From the NCBI RefSeq assembly GCF_008000755.1, contig NZ_CP041690.1:992001-1056000 (forward strand): a DNA stretch of 64,000 nucleotides, written 5' to 3'. Positions 53,581 through 61,778 of the stretch are shown here, piece after piece (positions within the stretch are counted from its first letter, which is position 1; each line of letters opens with the position of its first letter). Below the pieces are notes generated by a model. It was not told the origin of the DNA. It worked only from the letters and a program-made list of their open reading frames with translations, and did no database searches. Source of the stretch: Youhaiella tibetensis. Lineage in GTDB: Bacteria; Pseudomonadota; Alphaproteobacteria; Rhizobiales; Devosiaceae. A program made the position numbers and the translations under genes.

Positions 53581-54591
53581 TCAGCCGGCCGTGGCCAGTT
53601 CCTTGCCCACGCCCTTGCAGACGAACTGGGTGGTGTAGGCCTTGGAGATGTCGATGCCGTCCTGGTAGACGCCAGCGTTGACCATCTTGGCGTAGAAGTC
53701 GGACCAGCGAGCATCGGTCATGCAGCCGATACCCTGGGTCTCGGCGTCGCCGGATACCACGATGCCATATTCTTTCATCTTGGCGATGGAATAGGCGATC
53801 TGGCCGTCGGTCATTTCGGGATTGTCGGCCTTGATCAGGGCGTTCGCCGCGCTGTTGTCGCCGTAGAGGTAGTGGTACCAGCCCACGATGGTGGCATCGA
53901 CGAACCGCTGCACGAGGTCGGGATTCTTGTCCACGATATCCTGGCGCGTCTCGATGGTGGTCGAATAGGGATCATAGCCGAAATCGGCGAGCAGGAAGAC
54001 CTTCGGCGCCCAGCCGGTCTGCTTTTCGATCTCATAGGGTTCGGACGTCAGGTAGCCCTGCTGCACGGACTTCTCGTCGGCGATGAACGGGGCCGGGTTG
54101 AAGGTGTAGGGTTCGTACTTGTCGTCGGAGAAGCCCTCGAACGCGGCCTTCATCCACGGCCAGTAGCCGGCGAAAAAGCTGTCCTTGCCCATGATGAGCT
54201 TGGAAGCATCCTTGAGGCTCGCCAGATCCGAATATCCCGCGTCAGGATGGGCCAGCAGCACCTGCGGGTCCTTCTGGAAGATGGAGGCGACCGCAAGGAC
54301 CGGAATGCCTTCCTTGACCGAGTCGATGGTCGACATGCCGCCCATGTAGAACTCGATCTGGCCGGCCACCAGCAATTGCCCGTTGGGGGCCTGCGGTCCG
54401 CCCTGGCGGATCGTTACATCCAGCCCGTACTTCTTGTAGGTGCCGTCGGCCACGGCCTGGTAGTAGCCGCCGTGCTCGGCCTGGGCCAGCCAGTTGGTGC
54501 CGAAGGTCACCTTGTCCAGCTCCTGGGCGGAAACCGGCGATGCGGCAAGCGCCATCGCTGCCAGAATGGTCGTCTTGATCGAAACGTGCAT
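53581..54591 (-). CDS. NMT1/ThiY-like ABC substrate-binding protein
   Basis: A 336-residue periplasmic binding protein with a Sec signal (IKTTILAAMALAASPVSAQ). The mature part opens ELDKVTFGTNWLAQAEHGGY, like ThiY and NMT1, whose ligands are hydroxymethylpyrimidine or related heterocycles. Other segments are QGGPQAPNGQLLVAGQIEFY and GCMTDARWSDFYAKMVNAG. ATG 54591 has GGGGAG 6 bases before it. No thiamine riboswitch is apparent upstream, so a thiamine role is not supported. With a cytosine-deaminase-like enzyme next in the operon, a pyrimidine-like or other N-heterocycle is the best guess. Confidence 0.88.
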   Translation of the reverse strand: MHVSIKTTILAAMALAASPVSAQELDKVTFGTNWLAQAEHGGYYQAVADGTYKKYGLDVTIRQGGPQAPNGQLLVAGQIEFYMGGMSTIDSVKEGIPVLAVASIFQKDPQVLLAHPDAGYSDLASLKDASKLIMGKDSFFAGYWPWMKAAFEGFSDDKYEPYTFNPAPFIADEKSVQQGYLTSEPYEIEKQTGWAPKVFLLADFGYDPYSTTIETRQDIVDKNPDLVQRFVDATIVGWYHYLYGDNSAANALIKADNPEMTDGQIAYSIAKMKEYGIVVSGDAETQGIGCMTDARWSDFYAKMVNAGVYQDGIDISKAYTTQFVCKGVGKELATAG

Positions 54592-54710
54592 GTTGCGCTC
54601 CCCTGCGCCGCAGTCTCCTGCTGCGGCTGAACTTCGTGCGGACAAGGCCCGCCCTCGAGTAGCTTTGAACAACGGCGGCGACGTGTGAAGCCAAAAAATA
54701 GGCACATTTA

Positions 54711-54783
54711 GCGAATGCCTGCTATGCGTGCAGAAATGCAGTCGCAGGGCTGGTCAAGCGCTTTACCTGCCACTAGCATTCGC
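54711..54783. repeat. spaced inverted repeat in the divergent promoter region
   Basis: GCGAATGC (54711-54718) and GCATTCGC (54776-54783) are perfect 8-bp complements 57 bases apart. They lie between the importer operon and ridA, so both could bind one regulator. No regulator gene is adjacent. Confidence 0.4.
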
Positions 54784-54803
54784 ACCAATCGTCCGGGGGC
54801 ATC

Positions 54804-55193
54804 ATGATCGCAACGCTTGATCCGAAAGACATCCACCCGCCGTTCGCGCCTTACAGCCACGGCGTGGTCGTGCCCGCGGGGCAGAAGCTCATCTTCTGCT
54901 CGGGCCAACTCGGGATCGGGGCGGACAAGGCAATCCCGTCCGATTGCGCCGGCCAGACGAGGCTCTGTTTCGCCAATATCGTCGCGATCCTGCGCGAAGC
55001 CGGGCTGGGGCTCGGGGACATCGTGCGCATCAACGCCTATGTCACCGGCCGCGAGCACCTGGCCGAATACATGGCTGTCCGCAACAGCCTCTTCCACCAA
55101 CCCTACCCGGCCTCGACCCTGATGATGGTGCAGGGCTTCGCCCGACCCGAATTCGTGGTCGAGATCGAGGCAATCGCGGCCGGCCCGGCCTAA
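54804..55193 (+). CDS. RidA-family protein (enamine/imine deaminase-like)
   Basis: A 129-residue RidA/YjgF-type protein. The family segments are KDIHPPFAPYSHGVVVPAGQ and KLIFCSGQLGIGADKAIPSD, then ARPEFVVEIEAIAAGPA; the arginine that holds carboxylate in many RidA proteins is not obvious (the usual RAAVEV reads EFVVEI), so classical imine hydrolysis is uncertain. It is 11 bases before the creatininase gene and divergent from the importer. Similar RidA-like proteins occur in pyrimidine and amide catabolic operons (for example RutC). Confidence 0.87.
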   Translation: MIATLDPKDIHPPFAPYSHGVVVPAGQKLIFCSGQLGIGADKAIPSDCAGQTRLCFANIVAILREAGLGLGDIVRINAYVTGREHLAEYMAVRNSLFHQPYPASTLMMVQGFARPEFVVEIEAIAAGPA

Positions 55194-55204
55194 GGACGCC
55201 TTTC

Positions 55205-55993
55205 ATGCGCAAGATCTGGTGGACCGATTTCGCCGCTCGCGAATTCGACGGCATCGACCCCAACAAGACCATCGCGATCCTCCCGATCGCCGCTGTCGAA
55301 CAGCATGGCCCGCATCTGCCGGTCGGCACCGACACCATCATCAACACCTCGATGATGGAACTGCTGGCCGAACGCGCCCCGGAAAACCTCGACATTCGCA
55401 TTCTGCCCGTCCAGTCCATCGGCAAGTCGAATGAACACGTCTGGGCCAACGGAACCATCACCCATACCGCCACCAACCTCATCGAGGCCTGGACGCAGAT
55501 CGGGCTCGAAGTGGCGAGGGCGGGGGTGCGCAAGATCGTCATCGTCAACTCGCACGGCGGCAACGAGGAGATCATGGGCATTGTGGCGCGCGAGTTGCGT
55601 GTGCGTGCCGGCATGCTCGCCGTCAAGAGCGGCTGGCGCTTCACGCCACCGGACGTGCTGACCGACCTCGAGCGCCGGCACGGCATTCATGGCGGCGACG
55701 CGGAGACGTCGCTCATCCTGCATTTCAAGCCGCATCTGGTGGATATGGCGCGAGCGGAAAACTTCGTCTCGATCGCCGCGCGTGACGAACAGCAGTTCAG
55801 GTACCTGCGGCCCACGGGCGCCTTCGGCCACGTCTATGCCTGGATTGCTTCGGATATCAATCCGGCAGGCGCGGTGGGCGATGCCTCGATCGCCACGGCG
55901 GAAAAAGGGCGCACCATCGCCGAGGCCAATGTCGCCGGGATGCTTGAAGTGCTTGCGGAAGTCGAGCGCATGCCCCTGCCGAGCGAGCGCTGA
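55205..55993 (+). CDS. creatininase family amidohydrolase
   Basis: A 262-residue creatininase-family hydrolase. Metal ligands are in AILPIAAVEQHGPHLPVGTD (Glu, His, Asp), then VNSHGGNEEIMG and IHGGDAETSLILHF (Glu). Family members open cyclic amides (creatinine) or formamides (as in F420 and pyrrole pathways). ATG 55205 follows the RidA stop by 11 bases. With the deaminase-like enzyme divergent, ring opening of an N-heterocycle is likely. Confidence 0.9.
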   Translation: MRKIWWTDFAAREFDGIDPNKTIAILPIAAVEQHGPHLPVGTDTIINTSMMELLAERAPENLDIRILPVQSIGKSNEHVWANGTITHTATNLIEAWTQIGLEVARAGVRKIVIVNSHGGNEEIMGIVARELRVRAGMLAVKSGWRFTPPDVLTDLERRHGIHGGDAETSLILHFKPHLVDMARAENFVSIAARDEQQFRYLRPTGAFGHVYAWIASDINPAGAVGDASIATAEKGRTIAEANVAGMLEVLAEVERMPLPSER

Positions 55994-56004
55994 AGCAAAA
56001 AATG

Positions 56005-56034
56005 AGGCCGGCGGGAGTGCCGCCGGCCTTTGTT
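56005..56034. terminator. bidirectional rho-independent terminator
   Basis: A 10-bp stem, AGGCCGGCGG / CCGCCGGCCT, with loop GAGTG. TTTGTT follows on the plus strand and a six-T run on the minus strand, between the convergent creatininase and molybdenum hydroxylase genes. Confidence 0.85.
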
Positions 56035-56036
56035 GC

Positions 56037-58283
56037 TTAGCTCCAGGTCAGGTCATGGAGCCGGAACGGGGTGGAACGCACCCGCTTGCCGATGGCGGCA
56101 TAGATGGCGTTGCCCACCGCCGGACCGACGACGCCGGCCGGCGGCTCGCCGATCTCGAAGTAGCGATTGTCGTCCGACAGGCCACCGAAGTGGATGTTGA
56201 TCTTGGGCATGTCTTCCATGCGCAGCATCGGATACTCGTCGAAGTTGCCTTCCACGATGCGCCCGTCCTCGACGTTGAGGCCTTCCATCATGCTCATGTT
56301 GAGCCCGAAGATGGTGCCGCCTTCCAGTTCCACCCGCACGGCATCCTCGTTGAGGATGCGGCCGGTGTCGAAGGCCACATCGAGCTGCAGAACCTTGAGC
56401 GTGCCGTCCTGGGCGATATCCACCTTGGCAACGGTCGCCACGGTCGTGCCCGACGGCGTCTTGCCGTCCATGCCCCAGTTGGCGACGGCCACGCCACGGC
56501 CCTGACCCTTGGGCAGGGCTTCGCCCCAACCGGACTTGGCCTTGACCTCTTCGAGCACCTTGACCCAGCCCTTGTCGGCGAACTTGCCGTAGAGCCGCAG
56601 GCGATAATCGAGCGGGTCCTCGCCCGCCGCTTCGGCGAGTTCGTCCACGAACGTCTCGACGAAGAACGCGTTCGAGTTGTAACCTGGGCCGCGATAGGGG
56701 CCGGTCAGGATGTGGAACGGAACCGTCTGCGACTCGATCTGGGCATTGGGCGTCACCGCCGTCAGCGCCGTTTCGGGCATGCCGACTGCGAAGAAGCCCG
56801 GGCCGCCGGACATGCGCCCGAGCAGGGCGGTGGGCAGGCCGTCATCACCGAGTGCCGCCTTGAGCTTTGCCGCCATCATTGGACGGTAGCGGCCCTGGCG
56901 GGTCATTTCCTCGCGCGACCAGATGAGGTGCACCGGCTTGCCGGGATACTTCTTGGCCACGGCCACGACCATGCGGGCGTCGTCCGAGAACACGCGCCGG
57001 CCGAAGCCGCCACCCACGAAGGTCTGGTGGAAGTAGACATTCTCCGGGGCGACGCCGGTTTCGTGCGCTGCAACGTAGAAGGCTTCCTGCGAATGCTGGG
57101 ACGGGTGCCAGAAATCCACGCGGTCCGGGGTGACGAGTGCAGTGCCGTTGAGCGGCTCGATCGGCGTCTGGTCGCAATAGGGCGTGTGGTAGTTGGCTTC
57201 CACGATCTTGCCGGCGTCCTTGAACACCGCCTCGACGTCGCCATTGCTCACTTCCACCTTCTCGCCGGGCTTCTCGACCGCGGCGAGTGCGGCATCGACC
57301 ATCTGCTGGGTCGACTTCCACTGCGCGCCCGGACCGTCATCCCACTCGATCGGGAGCGCGTCGAGCGCCATGCGGGCCTGCCAATAGTGCTCGGCAATGA
57401 CGGCCACCGCGTGCTGGGCCGGATTGACGCCGAACGGGAAGGGCGGCTTGAGGTCGGTCGGCACGTTTTCGCCGGGCTCGACCGTGACGACGGCCAGTAC
57501 GCCCGGCATGTCCTTGACCTTCTCGGCGTCATAGCTCTTGAGCTTGCCGCCCATGACCGGGGACTGCATCATGGCCGCGTAGACCATGTCCGGAACCTTG
57601 ACGTCCACCCCGTAGATGGCCGAGCCATTGACGATGTGGGGGATCTGAATCTTGGCCGGGGCCTTCTTCTGCAGCCAGGTCCACTCCGAACGATCCTTCG
57701 GCTTGGGCTCTTCGGCAAAGCTCACCTTGGAGGCTGCCTCGACCATCTCGCTGAACTTGGCCGATTTGCCGCTCGCATGGGAGAGCACGCCGTCCTTGAT
57801 GGCGATTTCGGCGGCTGGAACGCCCCAGGCTTCGGCCGCTGCGCCGATGAGGCGGGCGCGGGCGCTGGCGGCAACCTGCAGGTAGGTGTCCATGCGGGCC
57901 GGGCCGGTCGAACGGCCACTGAAATAGCCAAGCGCGCCACCGGGCGTCGAATAGACGTTGCCTTCCTTGTAGTCGCGGTTGGTATTGGCGTACTCGACCT
58001 TGATGTTGTCCCAGGCCGGATTGAGCTCTTCCATGATGTAGGAAGCGATCTGGGTCAGCGTGCCGTTGCCGATATCGACTGCGGTCGCCCGCACCGTGAC
58101 GATGTCATCGGCGCCGATGGTGAGCCAGGGCGTGAATTCGGTGGCGCCTGCCGGTGTCGGCACTCCAGCGGGCAAGCCCTCAATCGTGGCTGCCATGGCG
58201 TGGGTTCCGATCACCATCGCACCGCCGGCGGCGAACGAGGAGATAAGGAATTTGCGGCGATTGAGGTTGAAGCTCTTGTTCAT
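56037..58283 (-). CDS. periplasmic molybdenum hydroxylase large subunit, IorB-like
   Basis: A 748-residue molybdopterin-binding subunit of the xanthine oxidase family, closest in plan to isoquinoline 1-oxidoreductase beta. It has a Tat signal (NLNRRKFLISSFAAGGAMVI, then GTHAMA), so it is exported folded. Cofactor segments are HQTFVGGGFGRRVFSDDARM, PYRGPGYNSNAFFVETFVDE and the active-site glutamate block EIGEPPAGVVGPAVGNAIYA. It pairs with the 2Fe-2S subunit next door. It would hydroxylate an aldehyde or an N-heteroaromatic ring. Cofactor maturation may come from the MocA and XdhC genes at 62.6-64 kb. Confidence 0.92.
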   Translation of the reverse strand: MNKSFNLNRRKFLISSFAAGGAMVIGTHAMAATIEGLPAGVPTPAGATEFTPWLTIGADDIVTVRATAVDIGNGTLTQIASYIMEELNPAWDNIKVEYANTNRDYKEGNVYSTPGGALGYFSGRSTGPARMDTYLQVAASARARLIGAAAEAWGVPAAEIAIKDGVLSHASGKSAKFSEMVEAASKVSFAEEPKPKDRSEWTWLQKKAPAKIQIPHIVNGSAIYGVDVKVPDMVYAAMMQSPVMGGKLKSYDAEKVKDMPGVLAVVTVEPGENVPTDLKPPFPFGVNPAQHAVAVIAEHYWQARMALDALPIEWDDGPGAQWKSTQQMVDAALAAVEKPGEKVEVSNGDVEAVFKDAGKIVEANYHTPYCDQTPIEPLNGTALVTPDRVDFWHPSQHSQEAFYVAAHETGVAPENVYFHQTFVGGGFGRRVFSDDARMVVAVAKKYPGKPVHLIWSREEMTRQGRYRPMMAAKLKAALGDDGLPTALLGRMSGGPGFFAVGMPETALTAVTPNAQIESQTVPFHILTGPYRGPGYNSNAFFVETFVDELAEAAGEDPLDYRLRLYGKFADKGWVKVLEEVKAKSGWGEALPKGQGRGVAVANWGMDGKTPSGTTVATVAKVDIAQDGTLKVLQLDVAFDTGRILNEDAVRVELEGGTIFGLNMSMMEGLNVEDGRIVEGNFDEYPMLRMEDMPKINIHFGGLSDDNRYFEIGEPPAGVVGPAVGNAIYAAIGKRVRSTPFRLHDLTWS

Positions 58284-58293
58284 GGCTGGGTCC

Positions 58294-58752
58294 TCACGCC
58301 TTCATTTCCGCGGCTGCCTTGTGGATGGCAGCGCGCACGCGCGGGTAGGTGCCGCAGCGGCAGATGTTGGAGACGTACTGGTCGATGTCCTCGTCGGTCG
58401 GCTCGGGGATGGCCGCGAGCAGCGAAGAGGCAGCCATCAGCATGCCGGCCTGGCAATAGCCGCACTGCGGCACGTTCATCTCGATCCAGGCCTTCTGGAG
58501 CGGATGGCTCGAATCGGGGCTGAGCCCTTCGATCGTGGTGATCTCGCTGCCCACCGCAACTTCGAGCGGCACCTGGCACGAACGTGTGGCTTCCCCGTCC
58601 AGGTGCACCGTGCAGGCGCCGCACTGGGCAATGCCGCAGCCGAACTTGGTTCCGGTCATCCCCAGATGATCGCGGAGTACCCATAGCAGCGGGGTTTGCG
58701 GATCGGCATCGACTTCTGTCGGTTTGCCATTAATCGTCAAAGTGACTGACAT
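58294..58752 (-). CDS. 2Fe-2S small subunit of the molybdenum hydroxylase, IorA-like
   Basis: A 152-residue iron-sulfur protein. The N-terminal plant-type cluster is [18 protein letters not shown] with a fourth Cys in ATRSCQVPL. The C-terminal helical cluster is [15 protein letters not shown] and [14 protein letters not shown] 58752 has GGAGG 7 bases before it. No FAD subunit follows; the electrons probably leave through a cytochrome, as in periplasmic IorAB-type enzymes. The protein has no own signal and should be carried by the Tat signal of the large subunit. Confidence 0.93.
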   Translation of the reverse strand: MSVTLTINGKPTEVDADPQTPLLWVLRDHLGMTGTKFGCGIAQCGACTVHLDGEATRSCQVPLEVAVGSEITTIEGLSPDSSHPLQKAWIEMNVPQCGYCQAGMLMAASSLLAAIPEPTDEDIDQYVSNICRCGTYPRVRAAIHKAAAEMKA

Positions 58753-58972
58753 AAATATTCCTCCCAAAAAAGGGGCCCTGATCAAGGTAATTTATGCCGC
58801 CTAGTTTAGAACCGATCCAGCCTTTGGGCCCTCGGGTTTCCTAATGTGCATGTTTGGTTAGTCTATGCTTCGCGGACTCGGGCCGGAGCGGTATCGTTTG
58901 GGAACCGATAGTAGCGCCGCGGTATCCCGACGGGCGGGAGCGCTATCGAACGCGAGGGGAGTTCCTGGGATA

Positions 58973-59275
58973 ATGCAGGTTTTACTGAGGCTTACCGTGC
59001 TTCTGGCTGCTCTCGGCGCGGTTCCGGCCATGGCGGCCGGACCCGATGGCGAGGCACTCTCCCAGGCCTGCACGAGCTGCCACGGCGTCGATGGAACGAG
59101 CCCAGGCGCCATGCCTGCCCTGGCCGGTCGGCCGAAGGATGAATTGATTTCGCTTATGCTGGCCTTCCGCGAGGAAGGAAGCGAGGCCACGATCATGAAC
59201 CGCATCGTACGTGGATATACCGACGACGAACTCGCCGCCCTGGCCGCCTACTTCTCGAATGTGGACGTAAAATGA
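58973..59275 (+). CDS. small c-type cytochrome, SoxE-like
   Basis: A 100-residue class I cytochrome c with a Sec signal (VLLRLTVLLAALGAVPAMA). The heme site is QACTSCHGVDGTS; the axial Met is probably in SLMLAFREEGSEATIMNRIV. It overlaps the flavocytochrome gene by ATGA, so the pair matches SoxE-SoxF or FccA-FccB. It is also divergent from the molybdenum hydroxylase genes and could serve as electron acceptor for that enzyme; the sequence cannot decide. ATG 58973 is chosen because the signal peptide starts there. The 220 bases upstream to the iron-sulfur gene show no clear promoter. Confidence 0.88.
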   Translation: MQVLLRLTVLLAALGAVPAMAAGPDGEALSQACTSCHGVDGTSPGAMPALAGRPKDELISLMLAFREEGSEATIMNRIVRGYTDDELAALAAYFSNVDVK

Positions 59276-60546
59276 GCAAGCTTTCCCGACGCACTTTCGT
59301 GAGCGGTGCGGGCGCTGCGCTCGCGGCCCCATTCGTCCTCCCCCACCTGGCATCGGCGGCCGGAAACCCCAAGGTCGTCGTCATCGGCGGCGGCTTCGGC
59401 GGCACATCCCTGGCGCGCTACCTGCGCCGCCACAACCCGGACGTGGCGGTAACGCTCGTCGAGCGCGACAGGACCTTTTCCACCTGCCCCTTCAGCAATG
59501 GCGTCATCGGCGGCCTCTGGCAGATGGAGCAGATTACCTTTGGCTATGACGCTGTCGCGGCCGCGGGCGTCGAGGTGATCCACGACACCGCCTCCGCGAT
59601 CGACGCGACGGCCAAGACCGTGACCCTCGCGGGTGGCGACGTGCTGCCCTACGACTACCTCGTAGTATCTCCCGGCATCCAGTTCGTCTGGGACAGCATC
59701 GAGGGCTACGGGCCCGGGGCGGCCGAGATCATGCCGCACGCCTGGCAGGCCGGCCCGCAGACCATGCTCCTGCGCCAGCAGATCGAGGCGATGGACGACG
59801 GCGGGCTTGTCATCATCGGCGTGCCCAAGACCCCGTTCCGCTGCCCGCCGGGCCCCTTCGAAAGGGCGTCGCTGATCGCCAACTACCTTCATCAGCACAA
59901 GCCGAAATCCAAGGTGGTGATCCTCGACTCCAACGAGAGCTTCGCCAAGCAGCCCCTGTTCGAAGAGGCTTGGGCCAAGCTCTACCCGGGGATGGTCGAA
60001 TGGGTGCCGGGTTCGCAATCGGGCGTGGTCATGGGGGTGGATACCGCCACCATGACCGTCTCGACCAGCTTCGACGACTTCAATCCGGCGGTCGCCAACA
60101 TCATCCCGGCGCAGCGGGCCGGCCAGATTGCCATCGATGCGGGGCTCGACGAAGGCAAGGGCTTCTGTCCGATCGACCCGGTCACTTTCCAGTCCACCGT
60201 ACACAAGGACATCTACGTGCTGGGCGATGCCACCATCGCCGGGGCCATGCCCAAATCCGGCTTCAGTGCCAACAACCAGGCCAAGGTCTGCGGCGCCGCT
60301 ATCCTGGCCGCGATTGCGGGCAAGGAGGTCGCGCCCTCCAAGCTCATCAATGTCTGCTACAGCTTCGCCACGCCCGACTATGCCTTCGAGATTGCCGACG
60401 TCTTCGAGGTCAAGGACGGCAGCCTGGCGCTAAGTTTCGAAGACAATCGCACCACGCCCCTTGAGGCTTCCCAAGACGTCCACAAGCGCGAGGCGGAATA
60501 CGCCCACTCATGGTACGAGAACATCACCGCCGAAATGTTTGGCTGA
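59272..60546 (+). CDS. soxF: sulfide dehydrogenase flavoprotein, SoxF/FccB
   Basis: A 424-residue flavoprotein of the flavocytochrome c sulfide dehydrogenase family with a Tat signal (LSRRTFVSGAGAALAAPFVL). The FAD site is KVVVIGGGFGGTSLARYL. Cys72 (TFSTCPFSNG) is the residue that binds FAD covalently in known enzymes. The redox disulfide pair is in FRCPPGPFERAS and LINVCYSFATPDYAF. It oxidizes sulfide to sulfur in the periplasm and passes electrons to the cytochrome upstream. It overlaps soxX by 37 bases. Confidence 0.93.
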   Translation: MSKLSRRTFVSGAGAALAAPFVLPHLASAAGNPKVVVIGGGFGGTSLARYLRRHNPDVAVTLVERDRTFSTCPFSNGVIGGLWQMEQITFGYDAVAAAGVEVIHDTASAIDATAKTVTLAGGDVLPYDYLVVSPGIQFVWDSIEGYGPGAAEIMPHAWQAGPQTMLLRQQIEAMDDGGLVIIGVPKTPFRCPPGPFERASLIANYLHQHKPKSKVVILDSNESFAKQPLFEEAWAKLYPGMVEWVPGSQSGVVMGVDTATMTVSTSFDDFNPAVANIIPAQRAGQIAIDAGLDEGKGFCPIDPVTFQSTVHKDIYVLGDATIAGAMPKSGFSANNQAKVCGAAILAAIAGKEVAPSKLINVCYSFATPDYAFEIADVFEVKDGSLALSFEDNRTTPLEASQDVHKREAEYAHSWYENITAEMFG

Positions 60547-60959
60547 GCGCGGCCCTCGCCCTGGCGCTTGCCCTGCCTTCGGCCGGCGCCGCCCAGGATG
60601 GGCCTTCGCTTGAAGAACCGCTCACGGCCGAGCCCGGCAACCTGCAGCGGGGCAAGGCCGTGGCGGTCAATTCCGACCTGGGCAACTGCCTGATCTGTCA
60701 CGCCATCCCCATTCCCGAGGTACCGGACGGCGCGGCGGGAGACATCGGGCCTTCCCTGGGAGGCGTGGGGTCGCGCCTGACCGCAGGCGAGATGCGCCAG
60801 CGGATCGTCGATCCCAAGGCACTCGATCCGCAGACGGTGATGCCCGCCTATTACGTTTCCGATGGCCTGGTGCGCGTGCAGACGCAATATGCCGGCAAGA
60901 CCATACTGACCGCCCAGCAGATCGAGGACCTCGTGGCCTTCCTGCTGACGCTCAAATAG
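60510..60959 (+). CDS. soxX: SoxX-type monoheme cytochrome c
   Basis: A 149-residue cytochrome with a signal peptide (RRNVWLSAALALALALPSAG). The heme site is GNCLICHAIPIPEVPDG and the axial Met is in DPQTVMPAYYVSDGL, typical of SoxX. ATG 60510 lies inside soxF, giving a 37-base overlap; no later start codon would keep the signal peptide. With SoxA it forms the SoxXA complex that starts thiosulfate oxidation on SoxYZ. Confidence 0.92.
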   Translation: MVREHHRRNVWLSAALALALALPSAGAAQDGPSLEEPLTAEPGNLQRGKAVAVNSDLGNCLICHAIPIPEVPDGAAGDIGPSLGGVGSRLTAGEMRQRIVDPKALDPQTVMPAYYVSDGLVRVQTQYAGKTILTAQQIEDLVAFLLTLK

Positions 60960-60970
60960 AAAGTGCCGCG

Positions 60971-61447
60971 ATGAAGCGATCCGAGCCAGCCAATCTCCTG
61001 ACGCGCCGCAGTGTGCTAGCCGGGCTCGGCGCCGGGTTTGTGCTCGTTTCCATGCCGGTGCGCGCCGACGACGCCAGCGTTGCCGAAGCGATCGAGGCTG
61101 CCTTCGGAGATGCCCCGCGGACCGACGGGCGCATTGCCATGACGCTGCCGCCGCTGGCCGAAAGCGGCAATACCGTGCCGCTCACGGTGAGCATCGAGAG
61201 CCCCATGACCGAGGCGGACTCGGTCAAGCGCGTCATGATCTTCGCCAATCGCAATCCGCGTCCGCTCATCGCCACCATGGCGTTCGGCCCCAAGGCCGCC
61301 AAGGCGGAGTTTTCGACCAATATCCGCCTGAGCGGAACGCAGGATGTCATCGCCATCGCCGAAATGACCGACGGCACCATCTACCAGGCCCAGGTGCGCG
61401 TGATGGTGACGGTTGGCGCCTGCGACACTCTCAAGATCAGGTTCTAG
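60971..61447 (+). CDS. soxY: SoxY-like sulfur carrier with atypical C-terminus
   Basis: A 158-residue protein with a Tat signal (LLTRRSVLAGLGAGFVLVSM) and the SoxY fold (TLPPLAESGNTVPLTVSIES, VKRVMIFANRNPRPLIATMA, FSTNIRLSGTQDVIAIAEMT). Normal SoxY ends in a flexible GGCGG arm whose Cys carries the sulfur. Here the end reads VTVGACDTLKIRF: a Cys is present in GAC but seven residues follow and the glycines are mostly lost. It is followed 10 bases later by soxZ, so it is the only SoxY of the unit. Its sulfur-carrying ability is doubtful or altered. Confidence 0.85.
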   Translation: MKRSEPANLLTRRSVLAGLGAGFVLVSMPVRADDASVAEAIEAAFGDAPRTDGRIAMTLPPLAESGNTVPLTVSIESPMTEADSVKRVMIFANRNPRPLIATMAFGPKAAKAEFSTNIRLSGTQDVIAIAEMTDGTIYQAQVRVMVTVGACDTLKIRF

Positions 61448-61457
61448 GGAGAGCGCC

Positions 61458-61778
61458 ATGCCCAATACCCGTATCCGCGTTCCCAAGACCGCCCTCAAGG
61501 GAGATGCCGTGGAGATCCGCGCCATCATCCAGCACCCGATGGAGAACGGCTTTCGCCTCAACAGCCAGGGCACGCCCATTCCGGTCGAGATTATCAGCGA
61601 ATTCGTCTGCACCTATGACGGCGGCGAGGTGTTCCGCGTCACGCTCGAGCCCGGCCTGTCGGCCAATCCGTATTTCTCGTTCTATCTCAAGGCCACCACG
61701 AGCGGCCCCGTCGACTTCTGGTGGAAGGACCAGGACGGGACCATCACCGAGGCCAGCGCACATCTCGAGGTGGTATGA
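61458..61778 (+). CDS. soxZ: SoxZ-type partner protein
   Basis: A 106-residue soluble protein with the SoxZ pattern: RIRVPKTALKGDAVEIRAII, HPMENGFRLNSQGTPIPVEI and NPYFSFYLKATTSGPVDFWW. It has no signal peptide, as usual; it is exported together with SoxY. ATG 61458 is chosen after a GGGAGAG ribosome site. The stop overlaps soxA by ATGA. Confidence 0.92.
   Translation: MPNTRIRVPKTALKGDAVEIRAIIQHPMENGFRLNSQGTPIPVEIISEFVCTYDGGEVFRVTLEPGLSANPYFSFYLKATTSGPVDFWWKDQDGTITEASAHLEVV

Noticed and set aside
54592-54803. Thiamine (TPP) riboswitch upstream of the ThiY-like binding protein.
   Set aside because: No recognizable THI-box core or paired arms in the region, and the operon has no thiamine genes.
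55689-58523. A 944-codon plus-strand frame antisense to the molybdenum hydroxylase genes.
   Set aside because: Composition is the mirror of a real gene with all motifs on the other strand; no family match.
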